A stretch of 39,485 nucleotides of DNA from Gammaproteobacteria bacterium (GTDB lineage: Bacteria; Pseudomonadota; Gammaproteobacteria; JAURND01): NCBI GenBank assembly GCA_035546635.1, contig DASZWJ010000040.1, forward strand, positions 1 through 39,485. Reading direction: 5' to 3'. Shown here piece by piece: positions 17,401 to 25,559 of this stretch. The notes beneath the pieces were generated by a model that ran no database searches, had not been told where the DNA came from, and was given only the letters and a program-made list of their open reading frames with translations. The translations under genes and the position numbers were made by a program. Numbering within the stretch: position 1 is the stretch's first letter; every line of letters starts with the position of its first letter.

Positions 17401-17600
17401 AATGGCGTTGCTACGGCATTGGCCATGGTTTCGGGATCAGCGCCAGGTAGGCTGGCTGAGACACTGATAGTGGCGAAGTCTATTTCTGGTAATTCGCTGA
17501 TGGGTAATGCTTGATAAGCAAACCAGCCGAACACAATGACCGCGATGGTCAAGACAAGTGTCATGACGGGGCGTTGTATGAAGAGTTTAGAAATGTTCAT
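14454..17600 (-). CDS. RND multidrug efflux pump (HAE-1 family)
   Basis: Proton-driven inner-membrane pump of a tripartite efflux system, 1048 residues, as expected for AcrB/MdtB-type proteins. Visible features: N-terminal FIQRPVMTLVLTIAVIVFGW helix, two periplasmic loops, the TM4 proton-relay pair in VGFIVDDAIVVLENIVRYLE (about residue 405), and in the second half the TM10 segment FIGIIMLVGLVKKNGIMMVD with the relay Lys. It ends the operon after the outer-membrane factor and adaptor genes. The C-terminal tail (QSPSLLAGEED) is encoded by a small palindrome resembling a degraded copy of the ccttctccc hairpin repeat, so the natural stop has probably been replaced by repeat-derived codons. Substrates unknown. 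Confidence 0.96.
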   Translation of the reverse strand: MNISKLFIQRPVMTLVLTIAVIVFGWFAYQALPISELPEIDFATISVSASLPGADPETMANAVATPLEKQFSAIAGLDSMTSTNSQGQTSITLQFALDRNIDAAAQDVQTAIAQTSKSLPADMTNPPTMRKVNPASSPIIFLALTGDNIPLTTLDEYAQTYIAQRLSMVNGVAQVQVFGSQQYAVRIHLNPSAMAARNLSSTDIIEAIKAANTNQPAGTLRTPERTYAVKTSSPYTDAISFNQAIIGFVGGAAVRLKDVGYAEDSVANNQAAAWYDKHRAIILAIQRQPGSNTVAVADAIHQLLPELTQKLPGGAKLHIVYDRSEFIRAALNEMKFTLILAIVLVAGIILLFLGRIAPTIIAMLSLPVSLIATFGLMYVLGYSIDNLSLMGLILAVGFIVDDAIVVLENIVRYLEQGFNRMEAALKGSQEIFFTVISMTISLVAVFIPILFMGGLLGRLFHEFAVVVGISILISGIVALTLTPMLCSRLLRQPNAGNTALKRDESSYNTHSLFPWFERLFIQSKNFYEQSLRSALNHSKGMLIMTGVVLVLTIGLFGIVSKGFIPSEDTGFIMGMTKVPVGLPYSDLVKRQQTVAEAVRATPGVEQIISVIGQGRNGGNTNGGQLHVRLKPPSERDLTADEIISQLRRSLQKIPGIQTFFQNPPAIQAGPAVSSSNYQYVLQGHDLQQLQTASVQLQQQMAQLPGIRDVNSDLDLSNPEVRVKILYDRAAALGVTADAIQTALYDAYGTRQISTIYTPTDEYQVIADIDTEHQRHVNSLNTIYARSGNGSLVPLSALVELEQGTGPISVNHYGQLPAVMLSFNLATGASLGAVTQEIEALAKTVLPAGVTGTFAGSALAFKDSLRTLPLLLLMTIFVIYVVLAILYEHFIHPITILTALPFASFGALLMLMLFHLELDIFSFIGIIMLVGLVKKNGIMMVDFAIEARRTQNLSAYDAIVQACLTRFRPIMMTTMTAILATLPLAIGLGTGGEARRPMGVAVVGGLLFSQMLTLYVTPVFYLVLDNLSRRGRKRIPDRQSPSLLAGEED

Positions 17601-17707
17601 GAGGTTTTTGTGGTGATGTTATTGAATAAATGTAAATTTCACCCTTCTGCATTATATTCCTCTCATACCAGGTGTTTGGGTATGCACACAAGGAAAGGAT
17701 TTATAGT

Positions 17708-18862
17708 TCAAGTTTTTTCAGTGCTTTTCGAGGCCAAACCATCCGCCACCTGCACCAGAGTTCCATCACTTAATCCTGGTGGGATTTCAGTAATCACTGC
17801 TTCATTCCCGCCCAGCCCCTTAGCAATCACCGCTTGATGTTTAATTTGTCGTGAAACCGTCACCGGTTGTACCACCGCTTTACCCTGTTTCAATAAATAC
17901 ACAAAATTGCCATTTTGGCCGAGTTGCACAGCATTTTCAGGAATGACCAGCGCTTTTGGTTCTGTGGTCAAAAACAACCGTACTGTCACTAACTGTCCTG
18001 GCCACAAAGCAAAATCAGTATTGGGTGCTTTGGCTTTTATCTGTACTGTGCCGGTTTGTGGATTGACGTTATTGTTGATAAAAGATAATTCTCCACGTCC
18101 TAAAACGTCAGAGCCACTTTCTTTAATAATTTTTACTTTTAAAGTACCCGCTTTTTGATAATGTAGTAAATCCGGTAATTGGTTTTGGCTGATGCTAAAG
18201 TCGATTAATACCGGATCTAAGCGATTGATGACCAAAAGTGGAGAGGCATTGTTTGCACTGATTAAATCGCCCTGATGTACAGTAATAGCACCAGCTTTGC
18301 CTGAGATGGGTGCACGAATTTGCGTATAGCCTAATTGGATATTTGCCTGGTTAAGCTGAGCTTGGTCAGCTGCCACGGCAGCTTTTTGTGCTGAGGCAGC
18401 AGCTTGCGCCTCATCTGATTGTTGTCGGGTGACGTATTCCAGTTTTGCCAGTGCCGCATAACGTTCGGCATTGGCATTTAATAAAGCCAGTTGTGCCTGG
18501 TCACGTTCTAAGTTAGCTTTAGCTTGGGCGACAGCGGTTAAATAAACAGCTGGATCAATTTCAAATAGCAATTCACCGGCTTGTACATTTTGACCTTGAG
18601 CGACATGAATGCTTTTTAATATACCACTGGCTTGAGGAATGATGGAGACGGTTTCTTCGGCTTCTACGGTTCCTACTTCGTCTAAAGTGACGGGTACCGG
18701 TTTTATAATCGGGCGGGTGACTTGAACGACAAAAGTTTTGTTAAAGCCGCCTTTTTTAGGCGCATTATGCACAGTGGGTTTGGTACTTAGCCAAATGTAA
18801 ATACATAACAGCACAATGACACTGAGCACTATAGCTGGACGGATTGGAAATGATTTTTTCAT
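17708..18862 (-). CDS. RND efflux adaptor (membrane fusion protein)
   Basis: Periplasmic adaptor linking the pump to the outer-membrane channel. The 384 residues begin with an uncleaved or signal-anchor helix (about 8-27), then a lipoyl half (VGTVEAEETVSIIPQASGIL), a coiled-coil hairpin (about 108-175), the second lipoyl half (APISGKAGAITVHQGDLI) and a beta-barrel/MP domain with GQLVTVRL. The layout matches MdtA/AcrA-like proteins. No lipobox Cys is present. It is the middle gene of the operon: 31 bases after the outer-membrane factor gene and 107 before the pump gene, where a small palindrome (17664-17684) lies. Confidence 0.94.
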   Translation of the reverse strand: MKKSFPIRPAIVLSVIVLLCIYIWLSTKPTVHNAPKKGGFNKTFVVQVTRPIIKPVPVTLDEVGTVEAEETVSIIPQASGILKSIHVAQGQNVQAGELLFEIDPAVYLTAVAQAKANLERDQAQLALLNANAERYAALAKLEYVTRQQSDEAQAAASAQKAAVAADQAQLNQANIQLGYTQIRAPISGKAGAITVHQGDLISANNASPLLVINRLDPVLIDFSISQNQLPDLLHYQKAGTLKVKIIKESGSDVLGRGELSFINNNVNPQTGTVQIKAKAPNTDFALWPGQLVTVRLFLTTEPKALVIPENAVQLGQNGNFVYLLKQGKAVVQPVTVSRQIKHQAVIAKGLGGNEAVITEIPPGLSDGTLVQVADGLASKSTEKT

Positions 18863-18893
18863 AGGTTTCTGATAGTTGAGTTCAATTCGCGAG

Positions 18894-20303
18894 TCAGGAT
18901 GATAACTGCCCCATAGCCTGCGCTAGTTGTGCTAATGCAATATACCAGTTTAATCTCGCCTGTATACTCTGCACGCGTGCAGTGGCTAAAGAAGATTGAG
19001 TAGAGAGCACCGATAAAATATTCCCTACCCCAGCCTGATACTGGCCTCGGGCTTGTTTACTAGCCTGCAGGCTGCTTTTTAAGAAAACTTCACTACTACT
19101 GACATTAGCACCGGCAGTTTGTAAAGCATAATAGGCTTGCCAAACCTGCAATTTAACTTGTTGGTATAAGGTGTCACGATCGGCCTCTGATGCCAATACC
19201 TGGGCTTTAGCTTGTCTGACTTGATAGGTTTGCGAATATCCGGTGAACAGTGGCACTGTGAGGTTTAAACTGATGGACGTGTTAGTTGTGCCAACATTGT
19301 CGATGGTCACAGGACCTGCTGAAGCATTCAAAGAGACTACAGGTAAAGCGGCAGCTTTGGTGGCGGTCAGCTGTGATTCGCTTTGGCGCACTTGGGCGGC
19401 AGCTGCTAGGAGGTCAGGACGATTATGCGTTGCTTTAGCCATTAAAGTCTGCATATTGTCGCTGACTTTATGAATAGGCAAAACTTCGGTTAATGGCGTC
19501 AATTGCAATGGCGTATTGGCAGGCACGCCCATTGCGGTTGCAAGCTGCCCCAAGGCGATCTGATAATTTCCTGTGGCTTGTTCCAAACTTAAGGTCGCTT
19601 GAGCGAGTGAAGATTGTGCTTGATAGACATCACCCACGGTAGCCAGACCTTGTGAGCGCAAGGCTTGTGATGCTTTGACGCTGGTATTGGCTTCTGCCAC
19701 ACTTTGCTGGTTAGCTACAATCAGCGCTTGCTGCCCCAATACTTGATAGTAGGCTTGTTCTATTTGAAAAATCAGCTGTTGAATGGCGCTGTTCTGATTT
19801 AAATTAGCAGCAATCAAAGCATAATGTTGAGCGCGCACAGTATTGGCGCGAGTGCCAAAATCCAATAAAAGATAGCTCAAGCTAAAATTAGGTCCAGTGG
19901 TATTCCCTGAGCCTTGGTTGTTAGAAAAGAGATTGGATGAGTATTGGGCGCTTAAACCGGCGGTGATTTGGGGCAAATAAGCACTTTTAGCATTGCCAAG
20001 GCTTGCTGCTGCAAATTTTGCCTGTGCCCAGGCCAGACGTGTTGTGGGATTATTGCGTAGGGCAAAATCGGTAATTTCGCTCAGGGTCAGGGGTTTATGT
20101 GGTAATAAGCTCACGGCTTTTTGAATAGCGATATCATTGAGCGTCAGGTCAGTTGTTCCCCGCCAATAAGTTTGAGGATTGCTGGTAGTCAAAGCATCAG
20201 TATTAAATGGATCATTGATACTCGCATTGGCGCAGGCGGCATAACAGAGGGTTATACTGAGTATTATCAAGCGTAATATGCAACGGCAGCGGTCTGTATT
20301 CAC
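18894..20303 (-). CDS. TolC-like outer-membrane efflux channel
   Basis: Outer-membrane factor of the tripartite pump, 469 residues. A signal peptide (hydrophobic 10-23, probable cleavage after CANA near residue 27) precedes two OEP repeats: the first includes LTLSEITDFALRNNPTTRLA and LPQITAGLSAQYS, the second NRPDLLAAAAQVRQSESQLT and LPVVSLNAS, both characteristic. The helical segments are rich in Ala and Gln. It is the first gene of the operon; its start is 62 bases from the divergent queC start, so the two promoters share this short gap. Confidence 0.93.
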   Translation of the reverse strand: MNTDRCRCILRLIILSITLCYAACANASINDPFNTDALTTSNPQTYWRGTTDLTLNDIAIQKAVSLLPHKPLTLSEITDFALRNNPTTRLAWAQAKFAAASLGNAKSAYLPQITAGLSAQYSSNLFSNNQGSGNTTGPNFSLSYLLLDFGTRANTVRAQHYALIAANLNQNSAIQQLIFQIEQAYYQVLGQQALIVANQQSVAEANTSVKASQALRSQGLATVGDVYQAQSSLAQATLSLEQATGNYQIALGQLATAMGVPANTPLQLTPLTEVLPIHKVSDNMQTLMAKATHNRPDLLAAAAQVRQSESQLTATKAAALPVVSLNASAGPVTIDNVGTTNTSISLNLTVPLFTGYSQTYQVRQAKAQVLASEADRDTLYQQVKLQVWQAYYALQTAGANVSSSEVFLKSSLQASKQARGQYQAGVGNILSVLSTQSSLATARVQSIQARLNWYIALAQLAQAMGQLSS

Positions 20304-20365
20304 AATTTTTTACTAATGATTTTTAATGGGATATATTATCGCGCTTTGGGTATGAAGAGTCAAAA

Positions 20366-21040
20366 ATGAAAAAAACCGTCATCTTATTATCAGGTGGTCT
20401 AGATTCCACCACATGCCTTGCCATTGCAAAATCGCAAGGCTTTGAATGTTATGCCTTAACCTTCAATTATGCACAAAAACACAACATAGAATTGACTGCA
20501 GCAAAAAATATTGCAGCGAGCTATGGGGTCAAAGATCATAAAATAATTGATTTACCCATTGGTCAATTTGGTGGTTCGGCATTGACGGATGTTGCCATTA
20601 GCGTGCCTGATTATAATCCGGCAGGTGGCATTCCAGTGACCTATGTGCCGGCGCGCAATACTATTTTTTTAGCCATTGCTTTGGGTTGGGCAGAAGTTTT
20701 AGGGGCTGAAGATATTTTTATTGGTGCTAGCTTTGTTGATTATTCAGGATACCCTGATTGCCGTCCTGAATATTTTGCCGCATTTCAAAAGCTCGCCACT
20801 TTGGCGACAAAAACCGGTGTAGAAGGCACAACCTTCAAAATACATACGCCTATTCTCAATCTTTCCAAAGCTGAAACCATACAGCTTGGTGTGACATTGG
20901 GCGTCGATTATGCAACCACCATCACCTGTTATCAAGCAGATACAAATGGCTTGGCATGTGGCAGATGTGACAGCTGTGAGCTGCGTAAGAAAGGGTTTGC
21001 AGAGGCGGGGGTGGTTGATCCTACGAAGTATAATAATTAA
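20366..21040 (+). CDS. queC: 7-cyano-7-deazaguanine synthase
   Basis: Converts 7-carboxy-7-deazaguanine to preQ0 with ammonia and ATP, a step in queuosine tRNA modification. The 224 residues are of usual length. The PP-loop [11 protein letters not shown] lies at about 9-19, [18 protein letters not shown] is a family block, and four zinc-binding Cys lie near the C-terminus (TCYQ then CGRCDSC). The other queuosine genes are not in the window. The gene stands alone, followed by a converging DUF29 gene after 16 bases. Confidence 0.96.
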   Translation: MKKTVILLSGGLDSTTCLAIAKSQGFECYALTFNYAQKHNIELTAAKNIAASYGVKDHKIIDLPIGQFGGSALTDVAISVPDYNPAGGIPVTYVPARNTIFLAIALGWAEVLGAEDIFIGASFVDYSGYPDCRPEYFAAFQKLATLATKTGVEGTTFKIHTPILNLSKAETIQLGVTLGVDYATTITCYQADTNGLACGRCDSCELRKKGFAEAGVVDPTKYNN

Positions 21041-21056
21041 GTGATTAAAGTGCTCT

Positions 21057-21488
21057 TTAAGTTGGAAAAAAATCTTTGTTTAAGCATTCCTCTAAACTAA
21101 AGGGACAAGTATCTGCAAAGGCATTTTCATCAAGACCGGTTTCGCTGGCTGTGAATAAAATGGCTTCTTCATATGAGTCTGCTAATGCATTTATTTCATA
21201 TTTTAAACTCGGACTTTCATTGAACAACCGTAGTAAAGCAATCCGCTGTGCTTTAATGGTAAATTTCCAGCTTTTGCCTCTTCGTGCTGGTTGATGTTGC
21301 CATTTAAGTAAATGTGCAATCAGTACTGCTAATCGGCTGGCTAGCTCACGCTTTTCGCTTTTTCCCATACTTTCAAGCTCCTCGGCAATATGTGCTACAT
21401 CAATTTCTTGAAATTTTTTTTGACGTATCAGTTCAGCATTATGTATAGTCCAAGCATAGAAGTCTTTATCGTATTCACTGGGATGCAT
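21057..21488 (-). CDS. DUF29 family protein
   Basis: A 143-residue protein of the DUF29 family. The opening YDKDFYAWTIHNAELIRQKK, the central HIAEELESMGKSEKRELASRLAVLIAHLLKWQ and PARRGKSWKFTIKAQR are the recognisable family blocks. Function unknown. GAGGAAAAACC before the ATG supports the start. Stand-alone, convergent with queC. Such genes are often multi-copy and associated with variable regions. Confidence 0.9.
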   Translation of the reverse strand: MHPSEYDKDFYAWTIHNAELIRQKKFQEIDVAHIAEELESMGKSEKRELASRLAVLIAHLLKWQHQPARRGKSWKFTIKAQRIALLRLFNESPSLKYEINALADSYEEAILFTASETGLDENAFADTCPFSLEECLNKDFFPT

Positions 21489-21571
21489 GGTTTTTCCTCA
21501 AAAAACAAAAGAGTGGAAGAAGATTATAGCATTATCTGTAACTATTCGCCCCCCTTTGATGTTAGCAGACC

Positions 21572-22249
21572 TTAATTCGGCTGCAAATACACATTAGCCC
21601 TACGCTCAAGCATCTTAAACAACCCAACAATAATCACATTCAGGCACAAATACAAAATGCCAGCAATACACAAAAATTCCATGGTGGCATAAGTTTTAGC
21701 GATGATTTGATTAGTCACGCCCATTAAATCTAATAAAGTAATCGTACTTGCCAGCGAAGTACCCTTTAGCATCATAATAACTTCATTGGAATAAGCCGGT
21801 AACGCCATACGCATAGCGCGTGGAAAAATAATCCGCCGCAGCATTAACCCCCTTGACATACCTAGTGCAGCCGCAGCGGCTACTTCGTTTTCTGGTACTG
21901 AGGCAATGGCACCCTTAAGTAATACCGTGGTATAAGCCGAAGTATTCAAAGCAAAAGCGATGACCGCACAGGCAAACGGTTCACGCAGCAAGATCCAAAG
22001 TGGTGAGGCTTTAAGCCAGTCGAATTGTCCGCTGCCGTAGTAAATTAGAAATATTTGTACTAAAAGCGGTGTGCCACGCATAAAAAACACAAAGGCATTC
22101 ACCGGCGCCCGCAGTAAAGGATATTTGGAGATAGCCGCCAAGGTCATGAGCAGTGCTAACACCAGTCCTAAAGCCAAAGCGCAAGCCATCAAGCCGATTG
22201 TCACCATTAAACCATGTAAAAAATCTGGAGCATAATCAAGTAAATTCAT
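21572..22249 (-). CDS. artM: Arginine ABC transporter permease ArtM
   Basis: Second inner-membrane subunit of a HisM/ArtM-type amino-acid importer, 225 residues with about five helices. The EAA loop (EVAAAAALGMSRGLMLRRII) that docks on the ATPase is visible, as is the AFALNTSAYTTVLLKGAI segment typical of polar amino-acid permeases. Its start overlaps the end of artQ by four bases. Arginine specificity is inferred from the operon order and the adjacent argR. Confidence 0.92.
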   Translation of the reverse strand: MNLLDYAPDFLHGLMVTIGLMACALALGLVLALLMTLAAISKYPLLRAPVNAFVFFMRGTPLLVQIFLIYYGSGQFDWLKASPLWILLREPFACAVIAFALNTSAYTTVLLKGAIASVPENEVAAAAALGMSRGLMLRRIIFPRAMRMALPAYSNEVIMMLKGTSLASTITLLDLMGVTNQIIAKTYATMEFLCIAGILYLCLNVIIVGLFKMLERRANVYLQPN

Positions 22250-22941
22250 TGCTGTAGGTGCCTTGTCGCATTAGCTGACAACTTTCCCATGATCCATTGT
22301 GAAATCGAGGTCATGATTAAATACAAAAATGCCGCAGTCATAAAAAATACAAATGGCTCATGGGTAGTGGAAGCAGCCACTTGGGATTTATTCATCAGAT
22401 CGGCAAGACCAATTAAAGACACAAGGGCAGTATCTTTGAGCAGCACTAGCCAGAGATTGCTTAAACCAGGCAACGCGTGCCGCCAAGCTTGCGGTAGTTG
22501 AATACGAATAAAAATTAGGGATCGATTCAATCCTAAGGCGCGTGCCGCTTCAATTTGGCCTATAGGTATGGCAAGAAACGCGCCGCGGAACACTTGTGAA
22601 GCATATGAGCCAAAAATAAGTGCGAGCCCAACAACTCCAGCAAGAAAAGCTGAGACATTCACATAATGCCCAGCCAATTGCGTGAGCAGAATAGTGCCGC
22701 CAAAATAGATAAAAAACAGCACCAAAAGTTCAGGCACACCGCGAATAATGGAAATGAGGCTGGTTGCGATATAACGCAACCAACGCCATTTGGAGGATTC
22801 TAGGGAAGCGCCAAGTAACCCCAGGATTAAACCTAAGACCAGTGAGCAGCAGGCGACCTGGATAGTCACCCAGGCGCCCGATAAGATTTGTGGAAAATAA
22901 CCCGAAAATATCACATCAGTGCTCAGGGAAATAGGTAGCAT
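22246..22941 (-). CDS. artQ: Arginine ABC transporter permease ArtQ
   Basis: First inner-membrane subunit, 231 residues, with the IIRGVPELLVLFFIYFGG segment and EAA loop (QIEAARALGLNRSLIFIRIQ) of the HisQ/ArtQ family. Its start overlaps the end of the binding-protein gene by about 26 bases and its end overlaps artM by four, implying translational coupling along the operon. Confidence 0.93.
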   Translation of the reverse strand: MLPISLSTDVIFSGYFPQILSGAWVTIQVACCSLVLGLILGLLGASLESSKWRWLRYIATSLISIIRGVPELLVLFFIYFGGTILLTQLAGHYVNVSAFLAGVVGLALIFGSYASQVFRGAFLAIPIGQIEAARALGLNRSLIFIRIQLPQAWRHALPGLSNLWLVLLKDTALVSLIGLADLMNKSQVAASTTHEPFVFFMTAAFLYLIMTSISQWIMGKLSANATRHLQQ

Positions 22942-23683
22942 TCAATTTTTGATAAGTACCATTTTCTTTGATTTTTTTAAGGGCTGCGTTAAATGCATCG
23001 ACTAATTCTTGATTACCTTTTTGCACGGCAATGGCGTAGCCAACGCCGAACATTTTCGGATTATTAATAGCTGAGCCAACTAAGGCGTATTTTTTGTCAG
23101 TATCGTGTTTTTGTAACCAGTCAGTAATGGAAGGGGTATCACCCAGCACGGCATCAATGCGCCCAGAATTTAAATCTAACAGGGCATCTTGGAGGCTGGT
23201 GTAGGTTTTGATTTTGACGATATCTTTATAATCAATGGCTAGATATTGTTCATAAGTTGTGCCACCTTGAACGCCGATGGTTTTTTCTTTCAGGCTATCA
23301 GGTGAAAGTGTTAAGTGACTTGCAACGGGTGCAACAAAGCTGGCAGTAGCAGCCAAATAAGGATCAGTGAAATCAACCTGTTGTTTTCTGGCGTCAGTAA
23401 TGCCGAGGGCGCCAATTAAGGCGTTGAATTTGCCTAATTTTAAACTGGGAATAAGGCTGTCAAAAGGCTGGTTACTAAAGGTGCATTGCACTTTCATTTC
23501 TTCGCACAACGCTTTGGCGAGATCGATATCATAGCCTTGCATATTGCCTTTAGCGTCAATGTACTCAAAGGGAGGATAGGTGGCTTCAGTGGCGAAGCTG
23601 ATTGTTTGGGGTATGGCAGCTATCGCAGAGAAATTGCTGAACAAGAATAAACCTATGAGTAAAGGCCGAAGCAGTTTTTTCAT
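22916..23683 (-). CDS. artI: Arginine/polar amino-acid binding protein
   Basis: Periplasmic solute-binding protein (SBP family 3), 255 residues. A signal peptide (about 1-22, cleavage near SAIA) precedes ISFATEATYPPFEYIDAKGN, GYDIDLAKALCEEMKVQCTF, the hinge VGVQGG-like IGVQGGTTYEQYL and LDLNSGRIDAVLGDTP, all diagnostic for ArtI/ArtJ/HisJ-type proteins. Encoded between the ATPase and permease genes. Ligand inferred. Confidence 0.93.
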   Translation of the reverse strand: MKKLLRPLLIGLFLFSNFSAIAAIPQTISFATEATYPPFEYIDAKGNMQGYDIDLAKALCEEMKVQCTFSNQPFDSLIPSLKLGKFNALIGALGITDARKQQVDFTDPYLAATASFVAPVASHLTLSPDSLKEKTIGVQGGTTYEQYLAIDYKDIVKIKTYTSLQDALLDLNSGRIDAVLGDTPSITDWLQKHDTDKKYALVGSAINNPKMFGVGYAIAVQKGNQELVDAFNAALKKIKENGTYQKLNATYFPEH

Positions 23684-23747
23684 TCTATGGAGTCTCCGAA
23701 TATTGGGGTGTGGATGGATAATATATAGTTGTCATACTCAAGTCATT

Positions 23748-24506
23748 TCAATGCTGCACCGCCTCCAAAAACCTAGCAAAGCGACTGGTTTTAGGATTCT
23801 TGAACATTTCTTTTGCTACCCCATGTTCAACGATAATTCCTTGATCGAGGAAAATAGCCTGACCTGCAACATTGCGGGCAAATCCTAACTCATGAGTCGC
23901 AACTAGCATGGTCATGCCTTCGGCTGCCAGAGATTGCATGACATTCAGCACCTCACCTACCATCTCAGGATCTAAGGCTGAAGTCGGCTCATCAAACAGC
24001 ATGATTTCTGGTTTCATCATTAAAGCACGGGCGATAGCAGCGCGTTGCTGCTGTCCACCGGACAGTTGTACCGGATATTGATTTTTTTTGTCTATTAATC
24101 CTACTTTTTCTAGTAAAACTTCAGCTTGCTCCAGGGCTAAATATTTTTGCTGCTTTAACACATGCACTGGCGCTTCAATGAGGTTTTCCATCACAGTTTT
24201 ATGCGCCCAAAGATTAAATTGCTGGAATACCATGCCAATTTTGATACGCAATTTTGTCACTTCTTTGTGTGATAAGGGATGCGGTTTATCAGGTTCAAAT
24301 GCTAATATCTGTTTATCGATCTGTATAACACCCGCATCAGGCGTTGTTAACAAATTAATGCAGCGTAGCAAAGTGCTTTTGCCAGAACCGCTACTGCCCA
24401 TCAGGGCGACGACATCCCCGGTATTCGCTGTGAAGGACACACCCTTTAAGATTTGCTGCTCTTTAAAGGATTTATGTAATCCTTGAACGATTATTTTAGG
24501 GTGCAT
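23748..24506 (-). CDS. artP: Arginine ABC transporter ATPase ArtP
   Basis: Nucleotide-binding subunit of the importer, 252 residues. Walker A GSSGSGKST (about 37-45), Q-loop VFQQFNLW, signature LSGGQQQR (about 148-155), Walker B IMLFDEP, and the switch His in ATHELGFA are all present, as in HisP/GlnQ. First gene of artP-artI-artQ-artM, divergent from argR across a 151-base control region that carries an ARG-box-like site. Confidence 0.95.
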   Translation of the reverse strand: MHPKIIVQGLHKSFKEQQILKGVSFTANTGDVVALMGSSGSGKSTLLRCINLLTTPDAGVIQIDKQILAFEPDKPHPLSHKEVTKLRIKIGMVFQQFNLWAHKTVMENLIEAPVHVLKQQKYLALEQAEVLLEKVGLIDKKNQYPVQLSGGQQQRAAIARALMMKPEIMLFDEPTSALDPEMVGEVLNVMQSLAAEGMTMLVATHELGFARNVAGQAIFLDQGIIVEHGVAKEMFKNPKTSRFARFLEAVQH

Positions 24507-24542
24507 ATCACAGGAATCCGCGTAAAGTATGGATCATAAAAT

Positions 24543-24563
24543 CACATAGGAATTATGCCTATG
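24543..24563. promoter_or_regulatory. Palindrome in the artP-argR control region
   Basis: An inverted repeat, acatagg then seven bases then cctatgt, lies 37 bases upstream of the artP start. It does not match the ARG-box consensus. It could be an operator or a stem in the leader transcript. Confidence 0.4.
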
Positions 24564-24594
24564 TCAAGCCAGTTTTTGATTTTTTAGACAAATA

Positions 24595-24608
24595 TGCTTC
24601 ATAATTCA
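24595..24608. promoter_or_regulatory. Possible ARG box
   Basis: TGCTTCATAATTCA agrees with the known ArgR half-palindrome consensus TGAATwwwwATTCA at eleven of fourteen positions, with an intact right half. It lies midway between artP and argR, where it could repress both when arginine is bound to ArgR. E. coli ARG boxes usually come in pairs; I could not identify a convincing second one. Confidence 0.45.
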
Positions 24609-24657
24609 TAGCAATTCCTGCTGACCCCCTTGTGTCACAAATGAGGTATGTAACTTT

Positions 24658-25146
24658 ATGAATGACCCTAAGCATCGTGTACCTGATTTTAACCAATCCC
24701 AAAAGCTCCTAAACGCCCTCAAAACCTTGTTATTATCTGGAACTGTCAGCACCCAGGCGGAAATTAAACAAGCGTTGCAACAGCAGGGTTTTTATATTAA
24801 TCAGTCGAAAATTTCACGGCTGCTGCGCAGGTTAGGCGCCATCAAGGTAACCAATCAACAGGGTGAAAGCAGTTATTCCTTGCCGCGCGAGCCGCTTTTA
24901 CCCTCTGCGCAAAGCTCATTAGCCCAGTTGATTATTGATATTGCTGCCAATGAGACACTGATTATCATCCGCACCAATCCAGGCTCCGCTTCTTTAATCG
25001 CGGCGTTATTAGACCGCCAGGCAGCAGAACTGGGTATTTTAGGCACAGTGGCAGGCGATGACACATTATTTATTGTGCCGCGCTCAATCCACACCATCCA
25101 ACAGACGCTAACTGCGATTAAGAAACGACTTTATGATGAAGATTGA
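24658..25146 (+). CDS. argR: Arginine repressor ArgR
   Basis: Hexameric arginine-responsive repressor, 162 residues. The N-terminal winged helix includes STQAEIKQALQQQGFYINQSKISRLLRRLG; the C-terminal oligomerisation and arginine-binding domain includes NPGSASLIAALLDRQ and GTVAGDDTLFIVPRS with the Asp pair that binds arginine. The divergent artPIQM operon is the obvious target and the shared spacer holds a candidate ARG box. Confidence 0.95.
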   Translation: MNDPKHRVPDFNQSQKLLNALKTLLLSGTVSTQAEIKQALQQQGFYINQSKISRLLRRLGAIKVTNQQGESSYSLPREPLLPSAQSSLAQLIIDIAANETLIIIRTNPGSASLIAALLDRQAAELGILGTVAGDDTLFIVPRSIHTIQQTLTAIKKRLYDED

Positions 25147-25220
25147 CACTTCCTTGCTTGCATAGTGCCAACCATTTGTATAAATTAAAGTCACTATTCT
25201 AAAAACACTGAGGAAGGTAT

Positions 25221-25436
25221 ATGAGATTGATAGGTTTTGCTTTTATTATTTTTGCTTGCGTTATCAGTGCTGGGTGTGGTCATACCATAACTAAACAAGA
25301 TGTAGGCACAGTCGGTGGTGGGGTGGCAGGTGGTTATGTGGGTAATGCTTTCACTGGCGGCAGTACGCTCGGCACTATTGGTGGCACTTTAGGTGGTGCT
25401 TATATTGGTAATCAGGTGGCTAAGAACATTAACTAG
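25221..25436 (+). CDS. Small glycine-zipper lipoprotein
   Basis: A 71-residue protein with a signal peptide ending in the lipobox VISAGC (lipidated Cys at residue 19), then a glycine-rich region of GGxxGGxxG type (GGGVAGGYVGNAF, GGTLGGAYIGNQ) typical of glycine-zipper outer-membrane lipoproteins such as OsmB. GAGGAAGG lies shortly before the ATG. Probably an envelope or stress lipoprotein. Specific role unknown. Confidence 0.83.
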   Translation: MRLIGFAFIIFACVISAGCGHTITKQDVGTVGGGVAGGYVGNAFTGGSTLGTIGGTLGGAYIGNQVAKNIN

Positions 25437-25559
25437 TCGACAGTTTTCCCTTTTTCAAAATGGCATAGCATTGTTGAATAATTTGAAGAAATTGAGCTCA
25501 AGCTTAGGTGATCCATATCATATATTCAACAAAGCCTGGCAATGGACAAGGTGTGTAAT

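Noticed and set aside
17664..17684. Palindrome catacc...ggtatg in the adaptor-pump gap as a terminator
   Set aside because: The stem is only six bases, with no T run on the transcribed strand, and lies within an operon that needs read-through.
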